DNA of 64,000 bases from Streptomyces zaomyceticus (GCF_014656215.1 NZ_BNBZ01000027.1:33648-97647), one strand, 5' to 3'. Numbered from the stretch's first letter, positions 1 through 8,713 are shown. Numbers and translations: made by a program. Notes: generated from the sequence alone by a model not told the origin.

Positions 1-1
1 C

Positions 2-400
2 GGGGCGGCCGGCGGGATCCTGCTGCTGCGCGCCGCGCACGGCCGCCCGGCCGCCTCCACCGTGCCCGATCCCGTCCCGGGGACGCTGCCCGCAGGGCCG
101 GTCACCGCCGGGCACGCGGAGGCGCTGCGCGCGGCACGGGCCCTGACCCGCGGTGTGGTGGCCACCGTCGGCTGCGCCGTGCTGCTGACCGCCGCCGTGG
201 CCCTGACCTGGTACGGCCCTGCCAAGGAGGGTCCCCGGATCGCCGTCACCACCCCGGCCGGCACCCTCTGCGGGGAGCCGCTGAGCACGGCCGGCGGGCG
301 GCTCCGGCTCAAGACGGAGACGGGCGAGAGAACCGTCGAGCTGTCGACCGCCGTCGCACTGCGGGCGGTCGCCTCCTGCGCGCCGCAGGGTCAGCCGTGA
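2..400 (+). CDS. C-terminal part of a membrane protein (5' end outside window)
   Basis: The frame is open from the first complete codon at base 2 to the stop at 398-400, so the gene begins to the left of the window. The visible part starts with the end of one hydrophobic stretch, continues with a Pro/Ala-rich linker, and then has a clear membrane helix (about 20 residues rich in Val, Ala and Leu, ending near Trp-Tyr) followed by a short polar tail of roughly 55 residues with two Cys. I do not recognise the family. A GTG at 62 could be read as a start but has no ribosome site, and the open frame upstream argues for a longer protein. Confidence 0.6.
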   Translation, partial: GAAGGILLLRAAHGRPAASTVPDPVPGTLPAGPVTAGHAEALRAARALTRGVVATVGCAVLLTAAVALTWYGPAKEGPRIAVTTPAGTLCGEPLSTAGGRLRLKTETGERTVELSTAVALRAVASCAPQGQP

Positions 401-498
401 CCGGGCGGGGCGAATCCGGCCGACGGGTGCCGCCCGGGGAAACGGAGGGTGACACGAGGGCCGGTCTCGATGTCGGCGACCCGTGCTTAGCTGGACAC

Positions 499-1335
499 AT
501 GAGCGATGAGTTCCTTGACCACGTCCTCGGCGGCCGGACGGCCGAGGTGGAGGAGGCGGTCCGCAAGGCGGCCGCCGCCGAGATCATGCCCCGTTTCCGG
601 CAGCTCACGGCCGACGACATCGTCGAGAAGAACGGGCCGCACGACCTGGTCACCGTCGCGGACCGGGCCGCCGAGGCCCATCTCACGGCGTCCCTGACCG
701 CCCTGCTGCCCGGCTCGGTCGTCGTCGGCGAGGAGGCGGTCCACGCCGACCCCGCCGTCTACGAGGCGCTGCACGGCGACGCGCCCGTCTGGATCGTCGA
801 CCCCGTGGACGGCACCCGTCAGTTCGTCCACGGCGACCCCGGCTTCTGCACCCTGGTCGCCCTGGCGCGGCACGGCGAGCTGCTCGCCTCCTGGACCTAC
901 GCACCCGCCCTCGACGAGTTCGCCGTCGCCGTGCGCGGCAGGGGCGCGACCCTCAACGGGCAGCCCCTGCGCTCCGGTTCCCCCGCCCCCGGTGCCGTCC
1001 TCCACGTCGCCACCTCCCACCCCGACTACAGCAGCCCGGACCAGAAGCGGGCCCTGCTCGGTCTGGTCACCGAGGGCGTGAGCCCCCGCCCCTGCGGATC
1101 CGCCGGACTCGAGTACCTGGCCGTGGCGCGCGGCGCCCTCGACGGCACCGCCTTCTCCTGGGAGTACGCCTGGGACCACGCGGCCGGGCTGCTCCTCGTC
1201 ACCGAGGCGGGCGGCACGCACCTGACCCTCGCGGGGGAGCCGTACCGGATCACCGGGGGCAACGCCCTGCCGTTCACGACGGCCCGGGACGCCGAGACCG
1301 CGAAGCGGATCCGGAGCCTCCTCGGAGGCCGCTGA
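499..1335 (+). CDS. Inositol monophosphatase-family phosphatase
   Basis: A 278-residue member of the Mg-dependent inositol monophosphatase/FBPase/histidinol-phosphatase superfamily. Visible hallmarks are the GEE metal-binding motif, the DPVDGT signature that supplies two metal ligands and the catalytic water contacts, and a WDHAAG motif near the C-terminus that carries the last metal-binding Asp. Substrate cannot be told from sequence: inositol-phosphate, histidinol-phosphate or PAP are all possible. ATG 499 is chosen because homology begins right after it; an in-frame GTG at 397 would add 34 residues of low-complexity sequence. It stands alone, 87 bp ahead of the next gene. Confidence 0.85.
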   Translation: MSDEFLDHVLGGRTAEVEEAVRKAAAAEIMPRFRQLTADDIVEKNGPHDLVTVADRAAEAHLTASLTALLPGSVVVGEEAVHADPAVYEALHGDAPVWIVDPVDGTRQFVHGDPGFCTLVALARHGELLASWTYAPALDEFAVAVRGRGATLNGQPLRSGSPAPGAVLHVATSHPDYSSPDQKRALLGLVTEGVSPRPCGSAGLEYLAVARGALDGTAFSWEYAWDHAAGLLLVTEAGGTHLTLAGEPYRITGGNALPFTTARDAETAKRIRSLLGGR

Positions 1336-1422
1336 GGGACCCTCGACAGGGGCCGGTGGGGGCCCCGGAACCACCGGCCTATCCTGGGAGTCCTGGCCAT
1401 CGGCAGACGAAGGAGTCCGAAG

Positions 1423-2859
1423 GTGTCGAAGGGGACGTCGATGCTCGATGCGGTCGTCGTGGGGGCGGGACCCAACGGTCTCACCGCCGCCGTCGAACTG
1501 GCCCGCCGCGGCTTCTCCGTGGCCGTCTTCGAGGCCAGGTCCACCGTCGGCGGGGGAGCCAGGACCGAGGAGCTCACCCTCCCCGGCTTCCGCCACGACC
1601 CCTGCTCCGCCGTCCACCCGCTCGGGGCCGGCTCGCCGGTCTTCAAGACGATGCCGTTGAAGCGGTACGGACTTGAGTGGCTCCACCCCGAACTGCCCAT
1701 GGCCCATCCCTGGGACGACGGCACCGCCGCCGTCCTCGCCCGCTCCGTCGCCGAGACCGCCGCCTCCCTCGGGCCGCGCGACGCGGGCGCGTACCGCAGA
1801 CTCGTCGCGCCGTACGCGGGCAAGTGGGACACGCTCGCCCGGGACTTCATGCAGCTGCCGCTCACCGCGCTGCCCCGCGACCCGGTCACCCTCGCCCGCT
1901 TCGGCCTCACCGGACTGCCGCCGTCCACCTGGCTGATGCGCCGCTTCCAGGACGAGAAGGCCCGCGCGCTCCTCGCCGGGCTCGTGGGTCATGTCATCGC
2001 CCCGCTCGGCGGCTTCGCCACCGGCGCCGTCGGTCTGGTCTTCGCGCTCGCCGCCCACGCCGAGGGCTGGCCGATGCCCCGGGGCGGCTCGCAGTCCATC
2101 TCCGACGCCCTCACCGCGTACCTCAAGGACCTCGGCGGCGCCGTCCACACCGACTTCGAGGTCAAGCGGCTCGACGACCTGCCGCCCGCCCGTGCCTATG
2201 TCTTCGACACCTCGCCGACGGCCCTCGCCCGGATCGCCGGTTTCGGCGGGCACTACGACCACTACCGGTACGGCGCCGCCGCCTTCAAGATCGACTACGC
2301 CCTCGACGGCCCCGTGCCGTGGACCGCCGAGGAGGCGCGGCGCGCCGGAACCGTCCAGGTCGGCCCCACCGCGCGGGAGATCGACACCGCGCTGCGTCAG
2401 GCCTCCTCCGGAACCGCCCCCGACACGCCCTTCCTCATCACCGCCCAGCCCAGCCTCGTCGACCCCTCCCGCGCCCCCGAGGGCAAGCACGTCTTCTGGG
2501 CGTACGGCCATGTGCCGAACGGCTGGCGGGGCGATCTCACCGAGGCGATCGAGCGTCAGATCGAGCGCTTCGCCCCCGGCTTCCGCGATCGCGTCCTGGC
2601 CCGCGCCACCGCGGGACCGCCCGAACTCGCCGCCCGCAACGCCAACTACGTCGGTGGCGACATCGCCTGCGGCGCCGCCCGCGGCCTCCAGCTCCTGCTG
2701 CGCCCCACGCTCTCGCTGCGCCCCTACGCCACCCCGCACCCGGCGGTCTTCCTCTGCTCCTCCGCCACCCCGCCCGGCCCCGGCGTGCACGGCATGTCCG
2801 GGCACAACGCGGCGAAGGCCGTCTGGCGTCGGCTGCGCGCCTCCGCCCACAAAAATTAG
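1423..2859 (+). CDS. FAD-dependent oxidoreductase of the phytoene-desaturase/amine-oxidase type
   Basis: A 478-residue flavoprotein. The N-terminus has the dinucleotide-binding GxGPNG...E pattern (VVVGAGPNGLTAA, then an acidic residue at the end of the second strand), followed by a VGGGARTEE stretch typical of phytoene dehydrogenase-related proteins, and the C-terminus ends with a PGPGVHGMSGHNAA motif that closes the FAD site. No carotenoid genes are nearby, so it is more likely a general NAD(P)/FAD oxidoreductase than a carotenoid desaturase. GTG 1423 sits 8 nt after GAAGGAG; ATG 1441, six codons later, is an alternative. Its TAG stop is part of the -10-like box of the next gene. Confidence 0.8.
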   Translation: MSKGTSMLDAVVVGAGPNGLTAAVELARRGFSVAVFEARSTVGGGARTEELTLPGFRHDPCSAVHPLGAGSPVFKTMPLKRYGLEWLHPELPMAHPWDDGTAAVLARSVAETAASLGPRDAGAYRRLVAPYAGKWDTLARDFMQLPLTALPRDPVTLARFGLTGLPPSTWLMRRFQDEKARALLAGLVGHVIAPLGGFATGAVGLVFALAAHAEGWPMPRGGSQSISDALTAYLKDLGGAVHTDFEVKRLDDLPPARAYVFDTSPTALARIAGFGGHYDHYRYGAAAFKIDYALDGPVPWTAEEARRAGTVQVGPTAREIDTALRQASSGTAPDTPFLITAQPSLVDPSRAPEGKHVFWAYGHVPNGWRGDLTEAIERQIERFAPGFRDRVLARATAGPPELAARNANYVGGDIACGAARGLQLLLRPTLSLRPYATPHPAVFLCSSATPPGPGVHGMSGHNAAKAVWRRLRASAHKN

Positions 2860-2862
2860 ACT
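2857..2862 (+). promoter_or_regulatory. Leaderless-type -10 box (TAGACT) for yciO
   Basis: TAGACT fits the TAnnnT consensus of housekeeping actinobacterial promoters and ends 6 nt before ATG 2869. That spacing places the transcript start on or next to the start codon, which predicts a leaderless mRNA. The box re-uses the TAG stop codon of the preceding gene. There is no ribosome-binding site before ATG 2869, which fits. Confidence 0.5.
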
Positions 2863-2868
2863 GCCCCC

Positions 2869-3489
2869 ATGGCGAAGTACTTCGACGTGCACCCCGACAA
2901 CCCCCAGCCCCGCACCATCGGCGCGGTGGCCGACAGCATCCGGAACGGTGCGCTCGTCGCGTACCCGACCGATTCCTGCTACGCGCTGGGCAGCCGACTC
3001 GGAAGCCGGGACGGCATCAGCCGCATCCGCGCGATCCGCGACCTCGACGACCGGCATCACTTCACCCTCATGTGCCAGAACTTCGCCCAGCTGGGCCAGC
3101 TCGTGCACATCGACAACGACGTCTTCCGCGCGGTCAAGGCCGCCACCCCCGGCGCGTACACCTTCATCCTCCCGGCGACGAAGGAGGTGCCGCGCGCGAT
3201 GCTCCACCCCAAGAAGAAGACGGTCGGCGTCCGCATCCCCGACCACGTCGTCACCCAGGCCCTCCTCGCCGAACTGGGCGAACCGCTGCTCTCCAGCACC
3301 CTGCTGCTGCCCGAGGAGGCGGAGCCGCTGACGGTGGGCTGGGAGATCAAGGAGCGGCTCGACCACCAGGTGGACGCGGTGGTCGACTCCGGCGACTGCG
3401 GCACCGAACCCACCACCGTCGTCGACTTCTCCAGCGGCGAACCCGAGATCCTGCGCCGGGGCGCGGGGGACACCGCCCGCTTCGAGTAG
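2869..3489 (+). CDS. yciO: YciO-type protein of the Sua5/YciO/YrdC family
   Basis: A 206-residue protein with the YrdC-like dsRNA/ATP-binding fold. It matches the YciO branch closely from memory: an N-terminal HPDNPQ segment, YPTDSCYALG, FTLMC, PGAYTFIL, TKEVPR and VGVRIPDH motifs all appear in order. Sua5/YrdC relatives make threonylcarbamoyl-adenylate for tRNA t6A; YciO proteins share the fold, but their cellular role is less certain, so a full TsaC role should not be assumed. ATG 2869 is the only start before the conserved region and has a TAnnnT box 6 nt upstream rather than a Shine-Dalgarno sequence. Confidence 0.85.
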   Translation: MAKYFDVHPDNPQPRTIGAVADSIRNGALVAYPTDSCYALGSRLGSRDGISRIRAIRDLDDRHHFTLMCQNFAQLGQLVHIDNDVFRAVKAATPGAYTFILPATKEVPRAMLHPKKKTVGVRIPDHVVTQALLAELGEPLLSSTLLLPEEAEPLTVGWEIKERLDHQVDAVVDSGDCGTEPTTVVDFSSGEPEILRRGAGDTARFE

Positions 3490-3597
3490 CGGACGCGCCG
3501 CAGCGGGCCACGGCTCGTGAAGCGGCCCTTACGGCACGGACCGCGGCCACCGTACGGTCGGGTGGGGACCCGCCCGACCGACGGAGGACCGAGGCAC

Positions 3598-4359
3598 GTG
3601 ATCGTCATCGCCCATGTCAGCGACATCCACGTCGACCTGGAGCGGCGCAGCGCCGACCGCACCCGCGCGGTCATGCGCCATCTGGAGGACCTGCCGTACG
3701 ACCTGGCGGCCGTGCTCGTCACCGGGGACATCGCCGACCACGCGAGCCCGGACGAGTACGCCGTCGTGCGGGAGCTGCTGACCTCCCGCCATCCGCTGCT
3801 CGTCTGCCCGGGGAACCACGACGACCGCGCCGTCCTGCGGAAGGTCCTCCTCTCCGAGGAGACCGGAACGCACCCGTACGCACCCGTCAACCAGGTGTTC
3901 CGGGGCGAGGGCTTCGTGATCGCCCTCTGCGACTCCTCCGTCCCCGGCAAGGACGAGGGCCACCTGGAGGACGAGACGATCGGCTGGCTCGACGGGGTCC
4001 TCGACGCCACCCCGCGCGACGTGCCCGTCCTCGTCGGCTTCCACCACCCGCCCGTCCCGCTGCACATCCCGTACGTGGACGGGATCCGGCAGTTCGGCGA
4101 GGAGCGGCTGTCCGCGCTCGCCGACCGCCACCCCCACCTCACCGCCTTTCTCGCGGGCCACGCCCACACGGCCGCCGCCACGACCTTCGCCGGACGCCCG
4201 CTGCTCGTCGCCCCCGGGGTCGTCTCCACGATCCGGCTGCCCTGGGAGCGCCCGGGGACGCATCCGCACGTCCACCTCGACCAGCCGCCCGCGCTCGCCT
4301 TCCACGTCCTCGGCGGGGACGGCAGGGTCACCACCCACTACCGGACCGTCACGGTCTGA
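3598..4359 (+). CDS. Calcineurin-like metallophosphoesterase (CpdA/GpdQ type)
   Basis: A 253-residue dinuclear metallophosphoesterase. All five family blocks are visible: DIH (first metal ligands), GDIADH, GNHDD, the single His pair FHHPPV, and GHAHT. This layout is that of class III cyclic-nucleotide phosphodiesterases (CpdA) and glycerophosphodiesterases (GpdQ); which substrate is used cannot be decided. GTG 3598 is chosen because AGGAGGA-like sequence (GGAGGA, 3583-3588) lies 9 nt upstream and homology begins immediately; the frame stays open to 3517 but those residues are low-complexity. It is followed by 203 bp of non-coding sequence. Confidence 0.85.
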   Translation: MIVIAHVSDIHVDLERRSADRTRAVMRHLEDLPYDLAAVLVTGDIADHASPDEYAVVRELLTSRHPLLVCPGNHDDRAVLRKVLLSEETGTHPYAPVNQVFRGEGFVIALCDSSVPGKDEGHLEDETIGWLDGVLDATPRDVPVLVGFHHPPVPLHIPYVDGIRQFGEERLSALADRHPHLTAFLAGHAHTAAATTFAGRPLLVAPGVVSTIRLPWERPGTHPHVHLDQPPALAFHVLGGDGRVTTHYRTVTV

Positions 4360-4562
4360 GCACGCCCGGCGGCGCCCGGCCGCGGCGGACCGCGCCCGAC
4401 CATGAGGACGGCGGTCCGACTGTGCCCGACCGTGAAGCACGCCGACGACCGGCGCCCGGCGCCCGGCGACCGGTGACCGGCGCCCGGCCACGACGACGGC
4501 CCTCCGACCACCATGTCGTTTTCTCGCCAGCCCGCGAGCCGTCCGTCCCCGATCCTGGACTC
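4360..4562. other. Intergenic region with repeated GGCGCCCGG blocks
   Basis: No gene is supported here. Between 4366 and 4490 the block ggcgcccgg and close variants recur several times, including two head-to-tail copies around 4460-4470 and further copies alternating with gaccgg. The sequence can fold into several short GC hairpins. Just before the Ada/AlkA gene, GATCCT (4551-4556) lies 6 nt before ATG 4563, a weak leaderless-promoter candidate. Confidence 0.4.
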
Positions 4563-6047
4563 ATGCACACCGACACCGAGCGCTGCGTACGGGCCGTCCA
4601 GTCGAAGGACGCCCGCTTCGACGGCGTGTTCTTCACCGCCGTCCGCACCACCCGGATCTACTGCCGGCCCAGCTGCCCCGTCGTCCCGCCCAAGCCCGAG
4701 AACATGGAGTTCCACGCCAGCTCCGCCTCCTGCCAGCGCGCCGGATTCCGGGCGTGCAAGCGCTGCCGGCCCGACACCAGCCCCGGCTCGCCCGAGTGGA
4801 ACGTCCGCGCCGACGCCGTCGCCCGGGCCGTACGGCTCATCCAGGACGGGGTCGTCGACCGGGAGGGCGTCCCCGGGCTCGCCAAGCGGCTCGGCTGGTC
4901 CACCCGCCAGATCGAACGCCAGCTCCTCGCCGAGCTCGGTGCCGGACCGCTCGCCCTGGCCCGCGCCCAGCGCGCCCAGACCGCCCGGGTCCTCATCGAG
5001 ACGACCCCGATGCCCCTGGGAGAGATCGCCTTCGCGGCCGGCTTCTCCTCGATCCGCACCTTCAACGACACCGTCCGCGAGGTCTTCGCCCTCACTCCGG
5101 GCGAGCTCCGGGCCCGCGCCGCCCGCCCGGCCCAGGACCGCTCCCCGACACCCGGCGTGATCAGCCTCCGACTGCCGTTCCGCACCCCCCTGGAACCCTC
5201 CAACCTCTTCGGCCACCTCGCCGCGACCGCCGTCCCCGGCGTCGAGGAGTGGCGCGACGGCGCCTACCGGCGGACCCTCGACCTGCCGTACGGACACGGA
5301 ATCGTCGCGCTCGCGCCCCGCGCCGACCACATCGCCTGCCGGCTCTCCCTCACCGACCCCCGCGACCTCACCCACGCCATCAGCCGCTGCCGTCGGCTCC
5401 TCGACCTCGACGCCGACCCCGTCGCCGTCGACGAGCGGCTGCGCGCCGACCCGCTGCTGGCCCCGCTCGTCGACGCGGCCCCCGGCCGCCGGGTGCCTGG
5501 GAGCGTCGACCCCGCCGAGTTCGCGGTACGGGCCGTCCTCGGCCAGCAGGTCTCCACCGCCGCCGCCCGCACCCACGCGGCCCGGCTGGTCACCGCGCAC
5601 GGCACCCCGGTCGACGACCCCGAGGGCGGCCTCACCCATCTCTTCCCGCGCCCCGAGGCACTCGCCGCCCTCGACCCCGAGACCCTCGCCCTGCCCCGGA
5701 GCCGCCGCACCACGCTCCTCACCCTGGTCCGGGCGCTCGCCGACGGCTCGCTCACCCTCGGTCCCGCCGACGACCGCGAGGAGGCCCGCGCCCGGCTGCT
5801 CGCCCTGCCCGGCTTCGGCCCCTGGACCACCGAGATCATCGCCATGCGGGCCCTCGGCGACCCCGACGCCTTCCTCCCCGGGGACCTCGGCGTCCGGCGC
5901 GCCGCCGAAGGACTCGGTCTGCCCGGCACCCCGGCCGCCCTCACCGCCCGCGCCGCCCACTGGCGCCCCTGGCGCGCGTACGCCGTCCAGTACCTCTGGG
6001 CGACCGACGACCACCCGATCAACCACCTGCCCGGCGAAGGACACTGA
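4563..6047 (+). CDS. Ada-type sensor fused to AlkA DNA-3-methyladenine glycosylase
   Basis: A 494-residue base-excision repair protein. Residues 1-75 form the Ada N-terminal zinc module with four Cys (C34, C38, C65, C68; CRPSC and ACKRC motifs), whose first Cys in E. coli Ada takes methyl groups from DNA phosphotriesters. Residues about 80-190 are an AraC-type helix-turn-helix pair. The C-terminal half is an AlkA-like glycosylase with a helix-hairpin-helix (LPGFGPWTTE) and the catalytic Asp in LPGDLG. This layout joins damage sensing, DNA binding and removal of alkylated bases in one chain; it lacks the O6-methyltransferase domain, which is supplied by the next gene. The frame is open far upstream, but only ATG 4563 precedes the domains. 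Confidence 0.92.
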   Translation: MHTDTERCVRAVQSKDARFDGVFFTAVRTTRIYCRPSCPVVPPKPENMEFHASSASCQRAGFRACKRCRPDTSPGSPEWNVRADAVARAVRLIQDGVVDREGVPGLAKRLGWSTRQIERQLLAELGAGPLALARAQRAQTARVLIETTPMPLGEIAFAAGFSSIRTFNDTVREVFALTPGELRARAARPAQDRSPTPGVISLRLPFRTPLEPSNLFGHLAATAVPGVEEWRDGAYRRTLDLPYGHGIVALAPRADHIACRLSLTDPRDLTHAISRCRRLLDLDADPVAVDERLRADPLLAPLVDAAPGRRVPGSVDPAEFAVRAVLGQQVSTAAARTHAARLVTAHGTPVDDPEGGLTHLFPRPEALAALDPETLALPRSRRTTLLTLVRALADGSLTLGPADDREEARARLLALPGFGPWTTEIIAMRALGDPDAFLPGDLGVRRAAEGLGLPGTPAALTARAAHWRPWRAYAVQYLWATDDHPINHLPGEGH

Positions 6048-6053
6048 ACCCCC

Positions 6054-6551
6054 ATGACCCCGATCGTTCGGCACACCGTCGTGGACAGCCCGTACGAGCC
6101 GCTGACCCTCGTCGCCCTCGACGGCGTCCTCAGCCGCGTCCACATGACCGGTCAGCGGCACCGCCCGCCCGAGGAGACCTTCGGCGAGCCCGACCCGCGG
6201 CCCTTCGGCGAGGCGATCCGTCAGCTCGACGCCTACTTCGCCGGCGAACTGACCGAGTTCGACCTGCCCCTGCGCCTGGTCGGCACGGAGTTCCAGCTGC
6301 GGGTCTGGGAGGAGCTCCGCCGCATCCCGTACGGGGAGACCCGTACGTACGGCGAACTCGCCGAGCTCCTCGGCAACCCCGGCGCCTCCCGCGCCGTGGG
6401 CCTCGCCAACGGCAAGAACCCGGTGAGCGTCATCGTCCCCTGCCACCGGGTGGTCGGCGCGGGCGGCGGACTCACGGGTTACGGGGGCGGGCTCGACCGC
6501 AAACAGCGGCTGCTCGCCTTCGAGTCGGGCCGCGACTCCACCCTTTTCTGA
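6054..6551 (+). CDS. ogt: Methylated-DNA--protein-cysteine methyltransferase
   Basis: A 165-residue suicide repair enzyme that moves the methyl group of O6-methylguanine onto its own Cys. The PCHRV active-site motif is present with C130 as acceptor; the RAVG (arginine finger) and YGE segments before it are also conserved. It starts 6 bp after the Ada/AlkA stop, so the two are probably co-transcribed and together cover phosphotriester sensing, N-alkyl base excision and O-alkyl reversal. Confidence 0.95.
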   Translation: MTPIVRHTVVDSPYEPLTLVALDGVLSRVHMTGQRHRPPEETFGEPDPRPFGEAIRQLDAYFAGELTEFDLPLRLVGTEFQLRVWEELRRIPYGETRTYGELAELLGNPGASRAVGLANGKNPVSVIVPCHRVVGAGGGLTGYGGGLDRKQRLLAFESGRDSTLF

Positions 6552-6577
6552 CGCGGCCGGCGAACGGGTGCTAGTTT
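6548..6577 (+). promoter_or_regulatory. Predicted promoter of the antitoxin-like gene
   Basis: CTGACG (6548-6553) and TAGTTT (6572-6577) are separated by 18 bp, a plausible -35/-10 pair. The -10 ends 6 nt before ATG 6584, so a leaderless transcript is predicted. The -35 overlaps the end of ogt. Confidence 0.5.
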
Positions 6578-6583
6578 CCCGGC

Positions 6584-6787
6584 ATGGCCAAGGTGAACGT
6601 GGGACTCGACGCCGAACTCGTCGTGGAAGTCATGGTCCTGGCCGGAATCGGCAACCCCCAGGACGCCGTCGAGGCGGTGGTCCGCGACTACATCGCCCGA
6701 GGGCACCGGACGGAGGCCCGGGCCGTCAGCCGCGACGAGGCCGTGCGCACGGGCGAGGTCGCCCAGCCGGAACCGCCCCAGGGCTGA
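6584..6787 (+). CDS. Small VapB-like antitoxin-type DNA-binding protein
   Basis: A 67-residue protein beginning with a short beta strand (KVNVGLD) followed by two amphipathic helices (ELVVEVMVLAG, PQDAVEAVVRDYIA), the ribbon-helix-helix layout used by VapB-family antitoxins. The tail is acidic and disordered. No PIN-domain toxin or other toxin-sized gene lies on either side: upstream is ogt and downstream, after 125 bp, the BCCT gene on the other strand. It is either an orphan antitoxin or a small stand-alone regulator. Confidence 0.7.
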   Translation: MAKVNVGLDAELVVEVMVLAGIGNPQDAVEAVVRDYIARGHRTEARAVSRDEAVRTGEVAQPEPPQG

Positions 6788-6912
6788 CGGAGGTCGGGAG
6801 CACCCGGCCTGCCGCACCGTCCGATCGGCCGCCCGTTCCCCGGGCGCGAGGCCCTGCCTCCGGTGTACCGAACGGGGCGGCCGGACGGCCGGGCGTTCGC
6901 CGAACCCCCCGG

Positions 6913-8601
6913 TCAGCTCCGCGGACCGTCCTCCGGCGGCTCCGTGTCCGTGCGCGCCTTCGCCGCCCGGCGCAGCCGGTGGTGGCGGGACCCGCCCTGC
7001 TCGGTGATCGCCTCGCCGACCAGGGCCCGTACCGCGTCCCCCAGCCCGTGCAGGGCGTGGTGCCGCGCCGGGCCCGCGCCCGGGTCGTCCCGGAGCTCCC
7101 TCAGCAGCGCCCAGCACAGCACCAGCATCACCACCACGAACGGCAGCGCCACCAGGATCGTCGCCGTCTGCAGCGATTTCAGACCGCCCACCACGAGCAG
7201 CACCGCCGCCACGGCGGCCATCAGGACGCCCCAGGCCACCACGAGCCAGGTCGGCGGATGGAGCGAGCCCCCGCTCGTCAGCGAGCCCATCACCAGCGAG
7301 GCCGAGTCCGCGCTGGTGATGAAGTACGTCATCACCAGGAGCATCGCGACGACCGAGGTGACCGTGCCGATCGGCAGTGCCTCCAGCATCGCGAAGAGCG
7401 AGGCCTCCGCCCCGTCCTTCAGCGCCGTCGCCAGGTCCGCCGCGCCGGTGGACTGCAGCCGGATCGCCGTACCGCCCATCACGCAGAACCACACCACCGT
7501 CGCCCCCGACGGCACGAGCAGCACGCCCACCAGGAACTCCCGGATCGTGCGGCCCCGTGAGATCCGGGCGATGAAGGTGCCGACGAACGGCGCCCAGGAC
7601 AGCCACCACGCCCAGTAGAAGATCGTCCACGCCCCGAGCCACTCGCGGTCGGTGAACGCGCCCGTACGGCTCGCCATCGGCAGCAGCTGGTGCAGATATC
7701 CGCCGACGGAGGCCGGGATCGTGTCGAGGATGTAGACGGTCGGGCCCAGCAGGAACACGAACAGCATCAGACAGCCCGCGAGGACGATGTTCATCGTGGA
7801 CAGCCACTTCACGCCCTTGTGCAGGCCCGAGAAGGCCGACAGGACGAAGGCCGCGGACAGCGACACGATGATGATCAGCTGGGTGGAGGTGGAGTTCTCC
7901 ACGTCCATGGTCAGATTCAGCCCCTCGGCGACCTGGAGGGCGCCCAGGCCCAGGCTCGTCGCCGTGCCGAACACCGTCGCGAACACCGCGAGCAGATCGA
8001 TCGCCCGGCCCGGCCACGAAGCCGCCCGGCGCGCCCCGATCAGCGGCACGAACGCCGAGCTCAGCCGGTTGCCGCGGCCCTTGCGGAAGCCCGCGTACGC
8101 CAGGGCGAGCCCGGCGATGCCGTAGATCGCCCACGGGGTCAGCGTCCAGTGGAAGAACGAGTACTCCAGGGCGGTACGGGCCGCCGGGCCGGTACCCGCC
8201 GGGACACCGGTCGCCGGGGGAGGGAACAGGAAGTGGGTGAGCGGCTCCCCGACCCCGTAGAACATCAGGCCGATGCCCATGCCCGCGCTGAACATCATCG
8301 CGATCCACGCCACATTCGTGAACTCGGGCTCCGAGTCGTCCGCGCCCAGCCTGATCCGGCCGAACCGGCTCAGCGCGATCACCACGCACAGCACCAGGAA
8401 GGTGTCCGCGGCGACCACGAACAGCCAGGCGAAGTTGTCGAGCACCCACCGCAGGGCCGTGGACGAGGCGCTGTCGAAGGAATCCTCGCCGAGGGCCGCC
8501 CAGGCGACGACCGCGACGACGGCCGCCATCCCGATGCCGATGACCTCGAGGTCGGGAGCGTGGCGCTCCTGAGCTGCCTGTTCACGGGGTTCCGTACTCA
8601 T
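6913..8601 (-). CDS. BCCT-family betaine/choline/carnitine transporter
   Basis: A 562-residue secondary transporter with about 12 membrane helices. The BCCT hallmark stretch is clear: a Trp-rich segment (YWAWWLSWAPFVG) followed by FIARISRGRTIREF, and earlier the GMGIGLMFYGVGEP glycine-rich helix that lines the sodium/substrate path. Such carriers import compatible solutes (glycine betaine, choline) with Na+ or H+ and help osmotic balance. The C-terminal tail is long, charged and cytoplasmic (about residues 500-562), as in osmosensing members. Start ATG 8601 precedes a short polar N-terminus. Confidence 0.93.
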   Translation of the reverse strand: MSTEPREQAAQERHAPDLEVIGIGMAAVVAVVAWAALGEDSFDSASSTALRWVLDNFAWLFVVAADTFLVLCVVIALSRFGRIRLGADDSEPEFTNVAWIAMMFSAGMGIGLMFYGVGEPLTHFLFPPPATGVPAGTGPAARTALEYSFFHWTLTPWAIYGIAGLALAYAGFRKGRGNRLSSAFVPLIGARRAASWPGRAIDLLAVFATVFGTATSLGLGALQVAEGLNLTMDVENSTSTQLIIIVSLSAAFVLSAFSGLHKGVKWLSTMNIVLAGCLMLFVFLLGPTVYILDTIPASVGGYLHQLLPMASRTGAFTDREWLGAWTIFYWAWWLSWAPFVGTFIARISRGRTIREFLVGVLLVPSGATVVWFCVMGGTAIRLQSTGAADLATALKDGAEASLFAMLEALPIGTVTSVVAMLLVMTYFITSADSASLVMGSLTSGGSLHPPTWLVVAWGVLMAAVAAVLLVVGGLKSLQTATILVALPFVVVMLVLCWALLRELRDDPGAGPARHHALHGLGDAVRALVGEAITEQGGSRHHRLRRAAKARTDTEPPEDGPRS

Positions 8602-8665
8602 GTGACCCCACTATGGTGCGAAATATCAGCCGATCCGGGGGTGGCACGCCGTCCGGCGGTACGGA

Positions 8666-8671
8666 TAGGGT
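8666..8671 (+). promoter_or_regulatory. -10-like box (TAGGGT) upstream of glycerate kinase
   Basis: TAGGGT fits TAnnnT and lies 42 bp before GTG 8714, leaving room for a leader of about 35 nt with an AAGGGA/GCAAGG ribosome site. No convincing -35 was found. Confidence 0.3.
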
Positions 8672-8713
8672 CGGCGACGGCGCGACTGCACGTTCGAAAG
8701 CAAGGGATGCAAG

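Noticed and set aside
397..498. GTG 397 as start of the inositol-phosphatase-like gene
   Set aside because: It would add 34 residues without family similarity and overlap the previous gene; ATG 499 fits the family.
1423..2859. Carotenoid biosynthesis assignment for the FAD oxidoreductase
   Set aside because: No phytoene synthase or prenyl transferase gene nearby, and the family has many non-carotenoid members.
487..3366. 959-codon open frame on the minus strand
   Set aside because: It runs antisense through three well-supported genes and its composition (Gly, Val, Arg, Glu-rich, no domains) is typical of shadow frames in GC-rich DNA.
1677..4562. Long in-frame extension upstream of the Ada/AlkA gene
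   Set aside because: The extension is out of frame with three real genes it overlaps and is Arg/Pro-rich without motifs; the protein starts at ATG 4563.
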